DNA of 64,000 nucleotides from Mycolicibacterium neoaurum ATCC 25795 (GCF_000691525.1 NZ_JMDW01000003.1:62001-126000); one strand, 5' to 3'. Counted from the stretch's first letter, positions 46,185 to 56,471 are shown. The notes: a model not told the origin generated them from the letters alone. Translations and numbers: made by a program.

Positions 46185-48482
46185 GTGACATCCGCGCACC
46201 CGCAGGAAATCGATACCGTCGAGCGCGCCGCAGCGTCGCCCGACCAACCCCAGCCCTTCCGGGAACTGGGCCTCAAGGACGACGAGTACCAGCGGATACG
46301 CGAGATTCTCGGCCGCCGCCCCACCGACGCCGAGCTGGCCATGTACTCGGTGATGTGGAGCGAACACTGCTCCTACAAGTCCTCCAAGGTGCATCTGCGC
46401 TATTTCGGTGAGACCACCACCGACGAGATGCGCGCAGGCATGCTGGCCGGGATCGGCGAGAATGCCGGCGTGGTCGACATCGGCGACGGCTGGGCGGTCA
46501 CCTTCAAGGTCGAATCGCACAACCACCCGTCCTATGTGGAGCCCTACCAGGGCGCGGCCACCGGTGTCGGCGGCATCGTCCGCGACATCATGGCCATGGG
46601 TGCCCGCCCGGTCGCGGTGATGGACCAGTTGCGTTTCGGTGCCGCCGATGCGCCCGACACCCGCCGGGTGCTCGACGGCGTGGTGCGCGGTATCGGCGGT
46701 TACGGCAACTCCCTGGGCCTGCCCAATATCGGCGGTGAGACGGTCTTCGACCCGTCCTATGCCGGCAACCCGCTGGTGAACGCGCTGTGTGTGGGCGTGC
46801 TGCGCAAGGAGGACCTGCACCTGGCCTTCGCCTCGGGCACCGGGAACAAGATCATCCTGTTCGGCGCCCGCACCGGCCTGGACGGTATCGGCGGGGTGTC
46901 GGTGCTGGCCAGTGAGACCTTCGGCGGTGACGAAGGATCCGGTCCGGGTCGCAAGAAACTGCCCGCCGTGCAGGTCGGCGATCCCTTCATGGAGAAGGTG
47001 CTCATCGAGTGCTGCCTGGAGCTCTACGCCGCCGATCTGGTGGTTGGCATCCAGGACCTCGGCGGGGCTGGATTGTCATGTGCCACTTCTGAATTGGCCT
47101 CCGCCGGCGACGGTGGCATGCGGGTGGAGCTGGATGCGGTCCCGCAGCGCGCCGCCGATATGACCCCGGCCGAGATCCTGTCCAGCGAATCGCAGGAACG
47201 GATGTGTGCGGTCGTCACACCGGAAAACGTCGAGAAGTTCCTGGCCGTCTGCCGCAAATGGGATGTGCTGGCCAGCGTCATCGGCGAGGTCACCGATGGT
47301 GATCGCCTCGAGATCACCTGGCATGGTGAGACCGTCGTGGACGTGCCGCCGCGCACCGTCGCTCATGAGGGCCCGGTGTACCAGCGTCCGGTCGCGCGCC
47401 CGGACACCCAGGACGCGCTGATCGCCGACACCTCGGCCAAGCTGGCCCGCCCGGCCACCGGCGAGGAGCTCAAGGCGACCCTGCTGGCGTTGCTGGGCAG
47501 CCCACACCTGTGCAGCCGCGCGTTCATCACCGAGCAGTACGACCGCTATGTGCGCGGTAACACCGTGCTGGCCGAGCATGCCGACGGTGGCGTGCTGCGC
47601 ATCGACGAGCAGACCGGCCGCGGTGTCGCCATCTCGACCGACGCCTCGGGCCGCTACACCCAGCTCGACCCGTACACGGGTGCGCAGCTGGCACTCGCAG
47701 AGGCCTACCGCAATGTCGCGGTGACCGGGGCCACCCCGGTCGCGGTGACCAACTGCCTGAACTTCGGCTCGCCGGAGGATCCCGGTGTCATGTGGCAGTT
47801 CTCCCAGGCCGTCCGCGGGCTCGCCGACGGCTGTGCGGCCCTTGGTATCCCGGTCACCGGCGGCAACGTCAGCTTCTACAACCAGACCGGCAGCACGGCG
47901 ATCCTGCCGACCCCGGTGGTCGGTGTGCTCGGGGTGATCGACGATGTCGCCCGGCGCATCCCCACCGGGCTCGGCAACGAGCCCGGTGAAACGTTGCTGC
48001 TGCTCGGTGACACCCGCGACGAGTTCGACGGGTCGATCTGGGCGCAGGTCACCGGTGATCACCTCGGCGGTGTGCCCCCGAAGGTCGACCTGGCGCGGGA
48101 AAGGCTGCTTGCCGAGGTGCTGACCGCGGCCTCGCGGGACGGATTGGTCTCCGCGGCACATGATCTGAGCGAAGGCGGGTTGATCCAGGCGATCGTCGAG
48201 GCCGCCCTCGCGGGCGAGACCGGTGCGCGGGTGGTGCTGCCCGAGGGGGTGGATCCCTTCGTCTTCCTGTTCTCCGAATCGGCGGGCCGGGTTCTGGTGG
48301 CGGTGCCGCGCACCGAGGAGAGCCGATTCCGGTCCATGTGCGAGGCGCGCGGACTGCCGGTGGACCGGGTGGGCGTCTCAGACGAGGGCAGCGACTCCCT
48401 GGAAGTCCAGGGCCAGTTCAGCATCACGCTCGACGAGCTGCGAGCCACCTCCGAGGGCGTGCTGCCCGGGTTGTTCGGGTGA
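46185..48482 (+). CDS. purL: FGAM synthase large subunit PurL
   Basis: A 765-residue small-type PurL (Rv0803 is 754) that works with PurS and PurQ. Motifs: [43 protein letters not shown] and a second, duplicated AIR-synthase-type half with [13 protein letters not shown] and [10 protein letters not shown]. Catalyses FGAR + ATP + NH3 to FGAM. The stop overlaps the membrane-hydrolase GTG. Confidence 0.97.
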   Translation: MTSAHPQEIDTVERAAASPDQPQPFRELGLKDDEYQRIREILGRRPTDAELAMYSVMWSEHCSYKSSKVHLRYFGETTTDEMRAGMLAGIGENAGVVDIGDGWAVTFKVESHNHPSYVEPYQGAATGVGGIVRDIMAMGARPVAVMDQLRFGAADAPDTRRVLDGVVRGIGGYGNSLGLPNIGGETVFDPSYAGNPLVNALCVGVLRKEDLHLAFASGTGNKIILFGARTGLDGIGGVSVLASETFGGDEGSGPGRKKLPAVQVGDPFMEKVLIECCLELYAADLVVGIQDLGGAGLSCATSELASAGDGGMRVELDAVPQRAADMTPAEILSSESQERMCAVVTPENVEKFLAVCRKWDVLASVIGEVTDGDRLEITWHGETVVDVPPRTVAHEGPVYQRPVARPDTQDALIADTSAKLARPATGEELKATLLALLGSPHLCSRAFITEQYDRYVRGNTVLAEHADGGVLRIDEQTGRGVAISTDASGRYTQLDPYTGAQLALAEAYRNVAVTGATPVAVTNCLNFGSPEDPGVMWQFSQAVRGLADGCAALGIPVTGGNVSFYNQTGSTAILPTPVVGVLGVIDDVARRIPTGLGNEPGETLLLLGDTRDEFDGSIWAQVTGDHLGGVPPKVDLARERLLAEVLTAASRDGLVSAAHDLSEGGLIQAIVEAALAGETGARVVLPEGVDPFVFLFSESAGRVLVAVPRTEESRFRSMCEARGLPVDRVGVSDEGSDSLEVQGQFSITLDELRATSEGVLPGLFG

Positions 48483-50191
48483 TCGAGCGGACCTCGGTCC
48501 GGCACCCCGTACTGGTATGGGGCTGGAGCTTGGTCCGACTCGATTTCGTCGGTGTCGCCGTCGGTGCGTTGTTCTTCTGCATCTCGCTGACACCCTCACT
48601 GCTACCGAGAGACTGGCTTTTCGCCGGATTGATCGGCGGGATCAACGCCGCCATCGGTTACGGCCTCGGAGTATTGCTGGCAAAGCTGCTGCGGCGCTTC
48701 GTGCTTCGCAGACGTGTCTGGTGGCCACCGCGCACCCCGGTCCTGCGCGCCATGAAGGTCGCGACGGTGGTCGGCGCGCTGACTGCCCCGGTGGTCATGC
48801 TGGTGCCCGCGGCGCGCTGGCAGCGCCAGGTGTCGGCGCTGATGGGTATCGAGGGGCCCGCGACCCCCGGTTATATGCGCACCCTGGTTCTGGCGGTGTT
48901 GGTCGCCGCGGCGTGCATCGCGACCTGGCGGGTACTGGTCGATCTGGTGAAACTCATTGCCCGCACCTTGATCCGGCGTTGGCACCTGCACAGCGAGGTG
49001 GCGTTCTTCATCGGTACCGCCGTCGTGGTGGTGCTGTGTGTCATGCTGGCCAACGGTGTGCTCTACCGGGGCTTCCTGGCCGGCGCCAGCCAGGTGTTCC
49101 AGCCGCAGAACGCGACCAGCGCCCCCGGGGTCAGCCAGCCCTCGGCAAGCCAGCGGTCCGGCAGTCCGGCCTCGTTCGCGTCGTGGGACTCCCTGGGATA
49201 TCAGGGCCGTAGCTTCGTCTCCGGCGGTCCTGATGCGGCCGACCTGACCGCTCTGAACGGACGTCCGGCCCGCGAGCCGATCCGGGTGTATGCGGGCTTG
49301 CAGACCGCGGACGATGACGAGCAGCGGGTGGCGGTCCTGCTCAGTGAGCTCGAACGCACCGATGCCTTCGACCGCGCGGTGCTGGTGTTGATCCCCACCA
49401 CGGGTACCGGCTGGGTGAATCCGGTGGCCGCCGACGCCATCGAAGCCATGTACAACGGTGACACCGCGCTCGTCGCGATGCAGTATTCGTATCTGCCGAG
49501 CTGGATCTCGTTCCTGGGTGACCGGGAGAAGTCCGTCGACTCGGCGCGCGCGATGATCGCCGGCGTGCACGACCGCTGGGCCGCGCTGCCCGAAGACCGT
49601 CGCCCGGAACTGCTGTTGTACGGCGAGAGTCTGGGCTCCTACGGCGGTCAGGGGGCGTTCGGGTGGTTACCCGATATAGCGGAGATGGATTTCGCCGCCG
49701 TGCTGTGGGTCGGTCCGCCGCACGAGAGTTCGTTGTGGAGTGGTCTGGTGCAACGCCGAGATCCCGGGAGCACCGAGGTCGAACCCCGCTACGACAACGG
49801 CCGAACCGTGCGCTTCTCCCCGGCCTACGACGCCGCCGATGTGACCAGGACCGCCGCACCGCCATGGGAGGGCACCCGGGTGCTGTTCCTGCAACATGCC
49901 TCCGATCCGGTGGTCTGGTGGTCACCGAATCTCGTTTTCTCCCGGCCTGATTGGTTGACAGAACCGCGTGGCGCAGACCGTACGGCCTCGATGCGCTGGT
50001 ACCCGATCGTGACGTTCTGGCAGGTGAGCGCCGATATGACGAATGCGTCCGGCGTCCCCGACGGGCACGGGCACAACTACGGCGACACCGTGCTCGACGG
50101 GTGGGCCGCGGTGGCACCACCGCCAGGGTGGACTCCCGCGGACACCGAGCGGATCAGGGCCGGGCTGGAACGCGGCTGGGATCGCGGCTAG
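48479..50191 (+). CDS. membrane alpha/beta-hydrolase (Abhydrolase_9 type)
   Basis: A 570-residue protein with an N-terminal membrane domain (helices at about 20-38, 43-63, 95-112, 135-155 and 176-197). A C-terminal hydrolase domain carries nucleophile Ser in [12 protein letters not shown] (GESLG) and a candidate His in DGHGHNYGD. The architecture matches the actinobacterial Abhydrolase_9 group (N-terminal plus catalytic domains). GTG overlaps the purL stop, implying co-translation, though no purine role is evident. Confidence 0.88.
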   Translation: MIERTSVRHPVLVWGWSLVRLDFVGVAVGALFFCISLTPSLLPRDWLFAGLIGGINAAIGYGLGVLLAKLLRRFVLRRRVWWPPRTPVLRAMKVATVVGALTAPVVMLVPAARWQRQVSALMGIEGPATPGYMRTLVLAVLVAAACIATWRVLVDLVKLIARTLIRRWHLHSEVAFFIGTAVVVVLCVMLANGVLYRGFLAGASQVFQPQNATSAPGVSQPSASQRSGSPASFASWDSLGYQGRSFVSGGPDAADLTALNGRPAREPIRVYAGLQTADDDEQRVAVLLSELERTDAFDRAVLVLIPTTGTGWVNPVAADAIEAMYNGDTALVAMQYSYLPSWISFLGDREKSVDSARAMIAGVHDRWAALPEDRRPELLLYGESLGSYGGQGAFGWLPDIAEMDFAAVLWVGPPHESSLWSGLVQRRDPGSTEVEPRYDNGRTVRFSPAYDAADVTRTAAPPWEGTRVLFLQHASDPVVWWSPNLVFSRPDWLTEPRGADRTASMRWYPIVTFWQVSADMTNASGVPDGHGHNYGDTVLDGWAAVAPPPGWTPADTERIRAGLERGWDRG

Positions 50192-50201
50192 GGCGAACGG
50201 G

Positions 50202-51410
50202 TCAGGGATTGATCGTCGGTGCGCCGATCTGCCGGCCCCACACATACTCGGTGAATATCGGCGATCCCAGTTCGACATGGTTGTACGGAGCGATGGACAA
50301 GCCGGTGTCCATCACCAGATACGGTGCGGGCCAGAGCTCCCGGGTGATCTTCTGCCAGCAGCCGGGACGCCCGCCCGGGCCGCCGCGGGCGTTCACCCGC
50401 GGTAGGTTGTCCGGGAAGACATAGGCATTGCCGACCCCGCCGAGGCCGAAGATGGTGCCCGCCGAGGCCAGCGAGAACCCGTTGTCCCCACCGAACACCT
50501 GGGCCATCAGCGGTGCCGCATCGTGATAGTTGCGCAGTGTGCACAACAGTTGCGGACTGTAGTAGTCGAACAGCGTCGCGGTGGGAAGGAGATCTTGGAC
50601 CCCGCGCGCGAGATACGGTCCGGAGCGTTCGGCGATGTCGGTGCCGGTGCCCCCGACACCGACCGCGGCCAACAGGGCCGCATCCAGGGCGTCGCGTTCG
50701 TCGTCGACGGAATCCGCCGTGGTGGCCGCGGCGGACAGCGCGTCGAACAGGTCGGGACCGGCTCCGGCGTACACATCGGCCAGCGCCGTCACCGCGCGGA
50801 CATCGCGGCGGAACTGTGGCAGCTGCGCGTTGAGCGAGGCCAGGATGGCATTGCCGTCGGATAGCGCGGCCCCGAAGGTGCCACCGCGACCGCCCAGCGC
50901 CTGGGCGGTCGCGGTCAGCGTCTGATTCAGCTGCACCGGGTCCACGTGTTCGGCGATGGCCAACACCGTTTCGAACAAGGAATTGAATTCGGTACTGACC
51001 CAGGTCGCGGTGATCTCGTCGTGCGCACGGGCATGCGGTCCCACCGGATGCCGTGGTGCGGCCAACGCCACGTATTTGTTGCCGAACACGGTGGTGGCCT
51101 TGATCTCTGCCCCGATATTGGCAGGCAACAACGACAGGTACCGCGGATCGACCAGCAGTGTCAGCCGGGCCTGACCGGACGAGGCCGGCGCGATCCGGCC
51201 GACGCGACCGATCTCGACACCGTTCAGCGTGACCTTGGTACCCGGATCCACCACCAAACCGGCGCGCGGTGAGAGCAACGTGAGCTCCACGCGCGACCGG
51301 AACTCACCGCGGAACTGCTGATAGAGCAGCACGCCGGCGGCGGCCAGCAGCACCAGGGCCACTGCACCCGCCACCCGGTACGGCGGTGCCGACCGGTCGA
51401 CGAAAGCCAC
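50202..51410 (-). CDS. solitary Mce/MlaD-domain protein
   Basis: A 402-residue protein with an uncleaved N-terminal membrane anchor (about 12-29, VAGAVALVLLAAAGVLLY). The MlaD domain follows (about 35-115, VELTLLSPRAGLVVDPGTKVTLNGVEIGRVGRI, GNKYVALAAP), then an alpha-helical needle region. This resembles Mce A-type subunits of lipid importers. Usually six mce genes follow two yrbE genes; none are present here. Start GTG 51410 is six bases after TAGTGT (minus strand, 51417-51422). Confidence 0.88.
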   Translation of the reverse strand: MAFVDRSAPPYRVAGAVALVLLAAAGVLLYQQFRGEFRSRVELTLLSPRAGLVVDPGTKVTLNGVEIGRVGRIAPASSGQARLTLLVDPRYLSLLPANIGAEIKATTVFGNKYVALAAPRHPVGPHARAHDEITATWVSTEFNSLFETVLAIAEHVDPVQLNQTLTATAQALGGRGGTFGAALSDGNAILASLNAQLPQFRRDVRAVTALADVYAGAGPDLFDALSAAATTADSVDDERDALDAALLAAVGVGGTGTDIAERSGPYLARGVQDLLPTATLFDYYSPQLLCTLRNYHDAAPLMAQVFGGDNGFSLASAGTIFGLGGVGNAYVFPDNLPRVNARGGPGGRPGCWQKITRELWPAPYLVMDTGLSIAPYNHVELGSPIFTEYVWGRQIGAPTINP

Positions 51411-51416
51411 TTTGCG

Positions 51417-51422
51417 ACACTA
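51417..51422 (-). promoter_or_regulatory. -10 element TAGTGT of the solitary mce gene
   Basis: TAGTGT ends six bases before GTG 51410. The divergent SCP-like ATG at 51428 is only 17 bases away, so the two promoters must overlap. Confidence 0.45.
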
Positions 51423-51427
51423 TTCCG

Positions 51428-51808
51428 ATGGTGGCCCGCCGCACTGCCGATCCGGCAGAGACACGCGCCGCGGTATTGGCCGTGGCGCACTGGTTGTACG
51501 ACGAGGCCCAACCCGCGCCGGCCCGGGCCGATATCGCCGCCGCCGTGCGGCTGACCGCACGCACCCTGGCCGCGGCCGCCCCCGGCGCCAGCGTCGAGGT
51601 GCGGGTTCCGCCGTTCGTCGCAGTGCAGTGCATCGCCGGTCCCCGGCACACTCGCGGAACACCGCCCAATGTGGTGGAGACCGATCCCCGCACCTGGCTG
51701 CGTCTGGTCACCGGTCTGACCGCGATGACCGATCCCCGACTGCACCTCTCGGGCGCCCGGGCCGCTGAGATCGCCGACGCACTGCCCCTGGTCACCCTGC
51801 CCGGCTAG
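51428..51808 (+). CDS. sterol-carrier-family protein (Rv0807 type)
   Basis: A 126-residue cytosolic protein in the place of Rv0807. Sequence HTRGTPPNVVETDPRTWLRLVTGLTAMTD plus a C-terminal short strand is typical of the small SCP2-like domain proteins of actinobacteria, which may bind lipids. ATG 51428 is followed at once by GTG (51431), an alternative start. The 3' end overlaps the convergent DoxX-like gene by 4 bases. Confidence 0.78.
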   Translation: MVARRTADPAETRAAVLAVAHWLYDEAQPAPARADIAAAVRLTARTLAAAAPGASVEVRVPPFVAVQCIAGPRHTRGTPPNVVETDPRTWLRLVTGLTAMTDPRLHLSGARAAEIADALPLVTLPG

Positions 51809-53109
51809 CGCATGTAGGGGTACTCCTGCACCCAGTGGAAGCCCCGGTTGCGCAACGGAAAGCTCTCCAGATCAATCGATTCCAGCTTCATGGTGACCGG
51901 GCGACCCTGCACCGTGCCGGCCAGTTCCAAGCGATCCGGTGCGGGCCTGGTGAAATCGAACTCGGCGAACTCGGCCGGATCCACCGCCGGAGCGGTCACA
52001 CCGTCCGGTTTCGGGAGCGGGGTCGTGATCGTGAGATGCCGCCTGCCTGGCTCGAACTGTAGCGGTGCGTCGCGCAGGTCACCGTCCATCCACTGGATCG
52101 TCACCACCCCCTCTTTATCGAAAATTATTCGCTGCCAACGGAATCGGTCGGTGGTCAGCGGTGGTGCCTGCCGATCGTCGACGCGGAAGTCGGTGACCGT
52201 CCAGATCCCGTAGAGCTCTGGTTTGTCCCGTCCGTCACCGTATTCGTGCCACGCCTGCCAGCCCGTGACGGCCAGCCCGATGCTGATCCATACCCCGAGC
52301 CCGATCTGCACGGCGGTGGCGATGCGGTTCGCCCGATCCGATGCGAACAGCCGTGGCGTCGGCGCCGGTTGCACAGCACGGTGGCGCACGAGCACATCGA
52401 CCAGACGCCGCAGATGCGGGGCGAGAAGCACGATGCTGATCAGCATCAGGTGGAACGAGAGGATCTTCACGGGCACGTCGAAGGCCATGTTGAGCAGGAA
52501 CACCTGGCCCATGCTGAGCAGGCTCAACAATGCGCCCAGCAGGGCGGTGCGCGGCCAGAACAGCAGCAGGCCTGCCGTCACCTCCACCGCACCGAGGGCC
52601 ATTTCGTAGGGATGGGAGGTGCCGACCTGCAGCCACAGCATCGACATCGGGCTGAACTCGCCGAGGGGTTGCACCAGCGCCGCCAGCGGCGGGGTCGGCA
52701 TCTGGGTGGGGATCAGCTTGGCGAACCCGTAGAACAGCATCTGCCCGCCGAGACACAACCGCAGGAAGACCGTGAACCAGACGGCCTGCCGGGCGTAATC
52801 GGTCCGCCGGCGGTCCAGGACCGACCACAGCGCGGTGCCGAGCACGGCGATGATCAGCAGACAGAGGATCGATACCCAGATCGCGGCCTGGTCCCCGCTG
52901 CCCGAGTCCCGGCGGATCGCGGCATCGATACCGAAGACCGTGCGGCCCACCCAGCTGTTGACCGGATCGGTCACCAGCATCTGCCACATCACCGCACCGG
53001 GCGGCAGCCACAGCACGAGGACGCCGGTGAACGCGTAGGTGATCTGCGCGAACCACAAACAGAACAATCCGAAGTAGATGACGCAGAAGCGAAATGCGAC
53101 CTTCGTCAC
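51805..53109 (-). CDS. DoxX-family membrane protein
   Basis: A 434-residue protein. About six membrane helices in the N-terminal two thirds, including the DoxX-type motif FLRLCLGGQMLFYGFAKLIPTQMP and LGAVEVTAGLLLFWP. The C-terminal domain is soluble and beta-rich (from about 290: YGIWTVTDFRVDDRQAPPL, ending HWVQEYPYMR). A quinone- or thiosulfate-linked redox role is known for some DoxX proteins; here unknown. GTG 53109 chosen; GTG 53121 is also possible. Divergent from purF. Confidence 0.8.
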   Translation of the reverse strand: MTKVAFRFCVIYFGLFCLWFAQITYAFTGVLVLWLPPGAVMWQMLVTDPVNSWVGRTVFGIDAAIRRDSGSGDQAAIWVSILCLLIIAVLGTALWSVLDRRRTDYARQAVWFTVFLRLCLGGQMLFYGFAKLIPTQMPTPPLAALVQPLGEFSPMSMLWLQVGTSHPYEMALGAVEVTAGLLLFWPRTALLGALLSLLSMGQVFLLNMAFDVPVKILSFHLMLISIVLLAPHLRRLVDVLVRHRAVQPAPTPRLFASDRANRIATAVQIGLGVWISIGLAVTGWQAWHEYGDGRDKPELYGIWTVTDFRVDDRQAPPLTTDRFRWQRIIFDKEGVVTIQWMDGDLRDAPLQFEPGRRHLTITTPLPKPDGVTAPAVDPAEFAEFDFTRPAPDRLELAGTVQGRPVTMKLESIDLESFPLRNRGFHWVQEYPYMR

Positions 53110-53201
53110 TAAATTCCACACGCCAGCTGACGGTAGTTGCCGGATACCGGCCGCGGAACGGGGTAAACCCCCGTCCGGAGGTGGCGAAAACCATCTTGCT
53201 G

Positions 53202-53232
53202 TTGAGTTTTTCGGTGCCGATGACCGTAGACT
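53202..53232 (+). promoter_or_regulatory. candidate purF promoter
   Basis: TTGAGT (53202-53207), a 19-bp spacer and TAGACT (53227-53232). The spacer is slightly long. purF GTG at 53269 has its own SD (AGGGAG, 53255-53260), so this transcript would carry a leader of about 30 bases. Confidence 0.4.
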
Positions 53233-53268
53233 GGCCCCGTCACCCCCAGCCCCCAGGGAGCAGCCATC

Positions 53269-54819
53269 GTGACCTCCGCGCCGGTAGAGCCTGACGAGAC
53301 CGACCCCAAAGAGGAGTGTGGCGTCTTCGGCGTCTGGGCTCCCGGTGAAGATGTGGCCAAGCTCACCTACTACGGCCTGTACGCACTGCAGCACCGCGGC
53401 CAGGAGGCCGCCGGTATCGCCGTGGCCGACGGTGCGCAGGTTCTCGTCTTCAAGGACCTGGGTCTGGTCAGCCAGGTGTTCGATGAGCAGACCCTGGCCG
53501 CCATGCACGGACACGTCGCGGTCGGGCATTGCCGCTACTCGACTACCGGCTCGACGACGTGGGAGAACGCCCAGCCGGTCTTCCGCAACACCGCCGCGGG
53601 TACCGGTGTGGCCCTCGGGCACAACGGCAACCTGGTCAACACCGCCGAATTGGCGACCCGCGCGCGGTCTGCCGGCCTGATCGACACCCGCGGCGCGCCG
53701 GCCGCCACCACCGATTCCGACATCCTGGGTGCGCTGCTGGCGCACGGTGCCGCCGATTCCACCCTTGAGCAGGCGGCGCTGGCGCTGCTGCCCACCGTGC
53801 GCGGCGCGTTCTGCCTGACCTTCATGGACGAGAACACTCTCTACGCCGCCCGCGACCCGCACGGCGTGCGCCCGTTGTCGCTGGGCCGCCTCGACCGTGG
53901 CTGGGTGGTGGCCTCGGAGACCGCCGCCCTCGACATCGTGGGCGCCTCCTTCGTGCGCGATATCGAGCCCGGCGAACTCCTGGCAATCGATGCCGACGGC
54001 GTGCGGTCCACCCGGTTCGCCAACCCGACCCCCAAGGGCTGTGTCTTCGAGTACGTCTACCTGGCCCGGCCAGACAGCGTCATCGGTGGCCGCTCGGTCC
54101 ACGCCACCCGGGTGGACATCGGCCGCCGGCTGGCCGCCGAGAATCCCGTCGAGGCCGATCTGGTGATCGGCGTACCCGAATCGGGCATCCCGGCCGCCGT
54201 CGGCTACGCACAGGGTTCCGGAATTCCTTACGGCCAGGGCCTGATGAAGAACGCCTACGTGGGCCGCACCTTCATCCAGCCCTCGCAGACCATTCGTCAG
54301 CTGGGCATTCGGCTCAAGCTCAACCCGCTCAAAGAGGTGATCCGCGGAAAGCGGCTGATCGTCGTCGACGATTCGATCGTGCGTGGTAACACCCAGCGGG
54401 CCTTGATCAGGATGCTGCGCGAGGCAGGGGCGGTGGAGGTGCACGTCCGGATCGCATCCCCGCCGGTGAAGTGGCCGTGCTTCTACGGAATCGACTTCGC
54501 CACCCCCGCCGAACTGATCGCGAACGCCGCCAGCAATTCCGCCGACGAGTCGGAGATGTTGGAAGGGGTCCGGCGGGCGATCGGCGCCGACACCCTGGGC
54601 TACATCAGCCACCACGGCATGGTGGCCGCCACCGAACAACCCGCATCGCGGTTGTGCTCGGCATGTTTCGACGGTGATTACCCGATCGAACTTCCCGGGG
54701 AGTCCGCGCTGGGTAAGAACGTCATCGAGCACATGCTGGCCAGTGCCGCGCGCAACGGCCTCCCGCTGGAGTCCACGAACGCGGGCGGGGACAACGCGGA
54801 CGCCGTACGACGGCCGTGA
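53269..54819 (+). CDS. purF: amidophosphoribosyltransferase PurF
   Basis: A 516-residue enzyme making phosphoribosylamine from PRPP and glutamine, step 1 of purine synthesis. The Ntn-glutaminase nucleophile is Cys17 (EECGVFGVW), exposed by removal of a 16-residue propeptide as in the Bacillus-type enzyme. PRPP motif VVDDSIVRGNTQ. Cys residues in KGCVFEY, KWPCFYG and LCSACFDG match the four 4Fe-4S ligands of that subtype. GTG 53269 with SD AGGGAG. Confidence 0.97.
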   Translation: MTSAPVEPDETDPKEECGVFGVWAPGEDVAKLTYYGLYALQHRGQEAAGIAVADGAQVLVFKDLGLVSQVFDEQTLAAMHGHVAVGHCRYSTTGSTTWENAQPVFRNTAAGTGVALGHNGNLVNTAELATRARSAGLIDTRGAPAATTDSDILGALLAHGAADSTLEQAALALLPTVRGAFCLTFMDENTLYAARDPHGVRPLSLGRLDRGWVVASETAALDIVGASFVRDIEPGELLAIDADGVRSTRFANPTPKGCVFEYVYLARPDSVIGGRSVHATRVDIGRRLAAENPVEADLVIGVPESGIPAAVGYAQGSGIPYGQGLMKNAYVGRTFIQPSQTIRQLGIRLKLNPLKEVIRGKRLIVVDDSIVRGNTQRALIRMLREAGAVEVHVRIASPPVKWPCFYGIDFATPAELIANAASNSADESEMLEGVRRAIGADTLGYISHHGMVAATEQPASRLCSACFDGDYPIELPGESALGKNVIEHMLASAARNGLPLESTNAGGDNADAVRRP

Positions 54820-54837
54820 CGGCGTCCCCGGGCCGGA

Positions 54838-55260
54838 TCATTCGAAAGGGCAGCCCGGGTTGTCCACCGAGTTGGCCAGTGGGGAGCCGGCGGGCACGAT
54901 ATAGCCCACCCACATCACCAGCGGGTCGGGGCCCAGGTTGCGGCCCTCGTGCACATAGCCCGGCCCGACCGTCTCGGTGATGGCGCTGCCCGCCGGGTAG
55001 GTCCCGTCGACGGAACAGTCGGCCGAGTAGTGGGTCAGCGTCCCGGACCGGATCACGCCGTACACCTGCCCGGGATGCCAGTGCCAGCCCGTGCTGCCGC
55101 CCGGGGCGATGGTGAGCTCCTTGGTGACGAAGTCCTGGCCGTCACCGGTGGACTGCACCAGGACACGTCCCTGCACACCCTCGCCGGGGGTGGCCGCCGC
55201 GGGAGCCGGCCAACCCAACGACAACATCCCGACGAGCAGCGCCCCGCACAATCTGGTCAT
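54838..55260 (-). CDS. secreted cupin-fold protein
   Basis: A 140-residue protein with a signal peptide (MTRLCGALLVGMLSLGWPAP, cleavage near AAA-TPGEG). A small cupin domain follows: GWHWHPGQVYGVIRSGTL holds the two metal-type His, and VHEGRN the third. It has Cys residues at the C-terminal end that could pair with the mid-protein Cys in the oxidising exterior. Reaction unknown. Convergent with purF. Confidence 0.85.
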   Translation of the reverse strand: MTRLCGALLVGMLSLGWPAPAAATPGEGVQGRVLVQSTGDGQDFVTKELTIAPGGSTGWHWHPGQVYGVIRSGTLTHYSADCSVDGTYPAGSAITETVGPGYVHEGRNLGPDPLVMWVGYIVPAGSPLANSVDNPGCPFE

Positions 55261-55334
55261 GACCGGTCACGGTCTCACAACTGCGGTGAGAGCGGGTCGG
55301 GTCTGCAGGATGCGATCGGCGGACGCCGACCGGG

Positions 55335-55340
55335 TAGCCT
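55335..55340 (+). promoter_or_regulatory. -10 element TAGCCT of the purM leader
   Basis: TAGCCT ends eight bases before the ATG of a nine-codon ORF (55349) that precedes purM. Confidence 0.45.
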
Positions 55341-55348
55341 TGGGCCCG

Positions 55349-55378
55349 ATGAGCGAGCTTCAACGGGCGGGTCGCTGA
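55349..55378 (+). CDS. nine-codon upstream ORF before purM
   Basis: ATG AGC GAG CTT CAA CGG GCG GGT CGC TGA encodes MSELQRAGR. The stop is one base before the purM ATG (55380). It starts just after a -10 hexamer, so it could be the leaderless 5' end of the purM mRNA and pass ribosomes directly to purM. Codon use is unremarkable. Function by position only. Confidence 0.45.
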   Translation: MSELQRAGR

Positions 55379-55379
55379 C

Positions 55380-56456
55380 ATGGGTCAGGGACACGACGAA
55401 CAACACGGTATTTCCTATGCAACGGCCGGCGTGGACATCGAGGCGGGCGATCGCGCCGTCGAGCTGTTCAAGCCGCTTGCCAAGCGGGCGACCCGACCGG
55501 AGGTACGCGGTGGCCTCGGCGGGTTCGCCGGGCTGTTCGCGTTGCGCGACGGGTACCGCGAGCCGTTACTGGCGTCCTCGACCGACGGGGTGGGCACCAA
55601 GCTGGCCATCGCCCAGGCGATGGACAAGCACGACACCGTCGGTCTGGATCTGGTGGCCATGGTCGTCGACGATCTGGTCGTGTGCGGTGCCGAGCCGCTG
55701 TTCCTGCAGGACTACATCGCGGTGGGACGGACGGTCCCCGAACGCGTCGCCGCGATCGTCTCGGGTATCGCCGACGGCTGCGTGCTGGCCGGCTGCGCCC
55801 TGCTCGGCGGTGAGACGGCCGAACATCCCGGTCTGATGGAACCCGACCACTACGACATCTCCGCCACCGGCGTGGGCGTCGTGGAGGCCGATAACGTCCT
55901 CGGGCCGGACCGGGTCAAGCCCGGCGATGTGATCATCGCGATGGCGTCCACCGGCTTGCACTCCAACGGCTACTCGCTGGCGCGCAAGGTCCTCCTGGAG
56001 ATCGATCGCATGGATCTCTCGGGCCACGTCGAGGAGTTCGGCCGCACCCTCGGTGAGGAGTTGCTGGAGCCGACCTACATCTACGCCAAGGATTGCCTCG
56101 CGCTGGCGGCCGAGACGCAGGTGCGCACGTTCTGCCACATCACCGGTGGCGGGTTCGCGGGCAACCTGGAGCGCATCATCCCGCCCGGCCTGGTGGCCGA
56201 ACTCGATCGTGGCACCTGGACCCCGGCGCCCGTCTTCGGCATGATCGCCCAGCGCGGGCGCATCGAGCGTGCCGAAATGGAACGGACGTTCAACATGGGC
56301 GTCGGTATGGTCGCCATCGTCGCGCCGGAGGACACCGACCGCGCGTTGGCGATTCTCACCGCTCGCCACCTCGCGTGCTGGCCGGTGGGGACGGTGGCCA
56401 AGGGCGCAAAGGATGGGGTTCGAGCTCAGCTCGTCGGGCGCCACCCGCGGTTCTAG
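55380..56456 (+). CDS. purM: AIR synthetase PurM
   Basis: A 358-residue enzyme: FGAM + ATP to AIR, step 5. Motifs SSTDGVGTKLAIAQ, VAMVVDDLVVCGAEPLF, GCALLGGETAEHPG and HITGGGFAGNLERIIP. Length near Rv0809 (364). No SD is evident before ATG 55380; the upstream ORF at 55349-55378 may supply coupling. Confidence 0.96.
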   Translation: MGQGHDEQHGISYATAGVDIEAGDRAVELFKPLAKRATRPEVRGGLGGFAGLFALRDGYREPLLASSTDGVGTKLAIAQAMDKHDTVGLDLVAMVVDDLVVCGAEPLFLQDYIAVGRTVPERVAAIVSGIADGCVLAGCALLGGETAEHPGLMEPDHYDISATGVGVVEADNVLGPDRVKPGDVIIAMASTGLHSNGYSLARKVLLEIDRMDLSGHVEEFGRTLGEELLEPTYIYAKDCLALAAETQVRTFCHITGGGFAGNLERIIPPGLVAELDRGTWTPAPVFGMIAQRGRIERAEMERTFNMGVGMVAIVAPEDTDRALAILTARHLACWPVGTVAKGAKDGVRAQLVGRHPRF

Positions 56457-56471
56457 AGACCCGTCGAGGGT

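Noticed and set aside
53110..54732. N-terminal extension of the DoxX-like frame
   Set aside because: Antisense to purF; the membrane protein begins naturally near 53109-53121.
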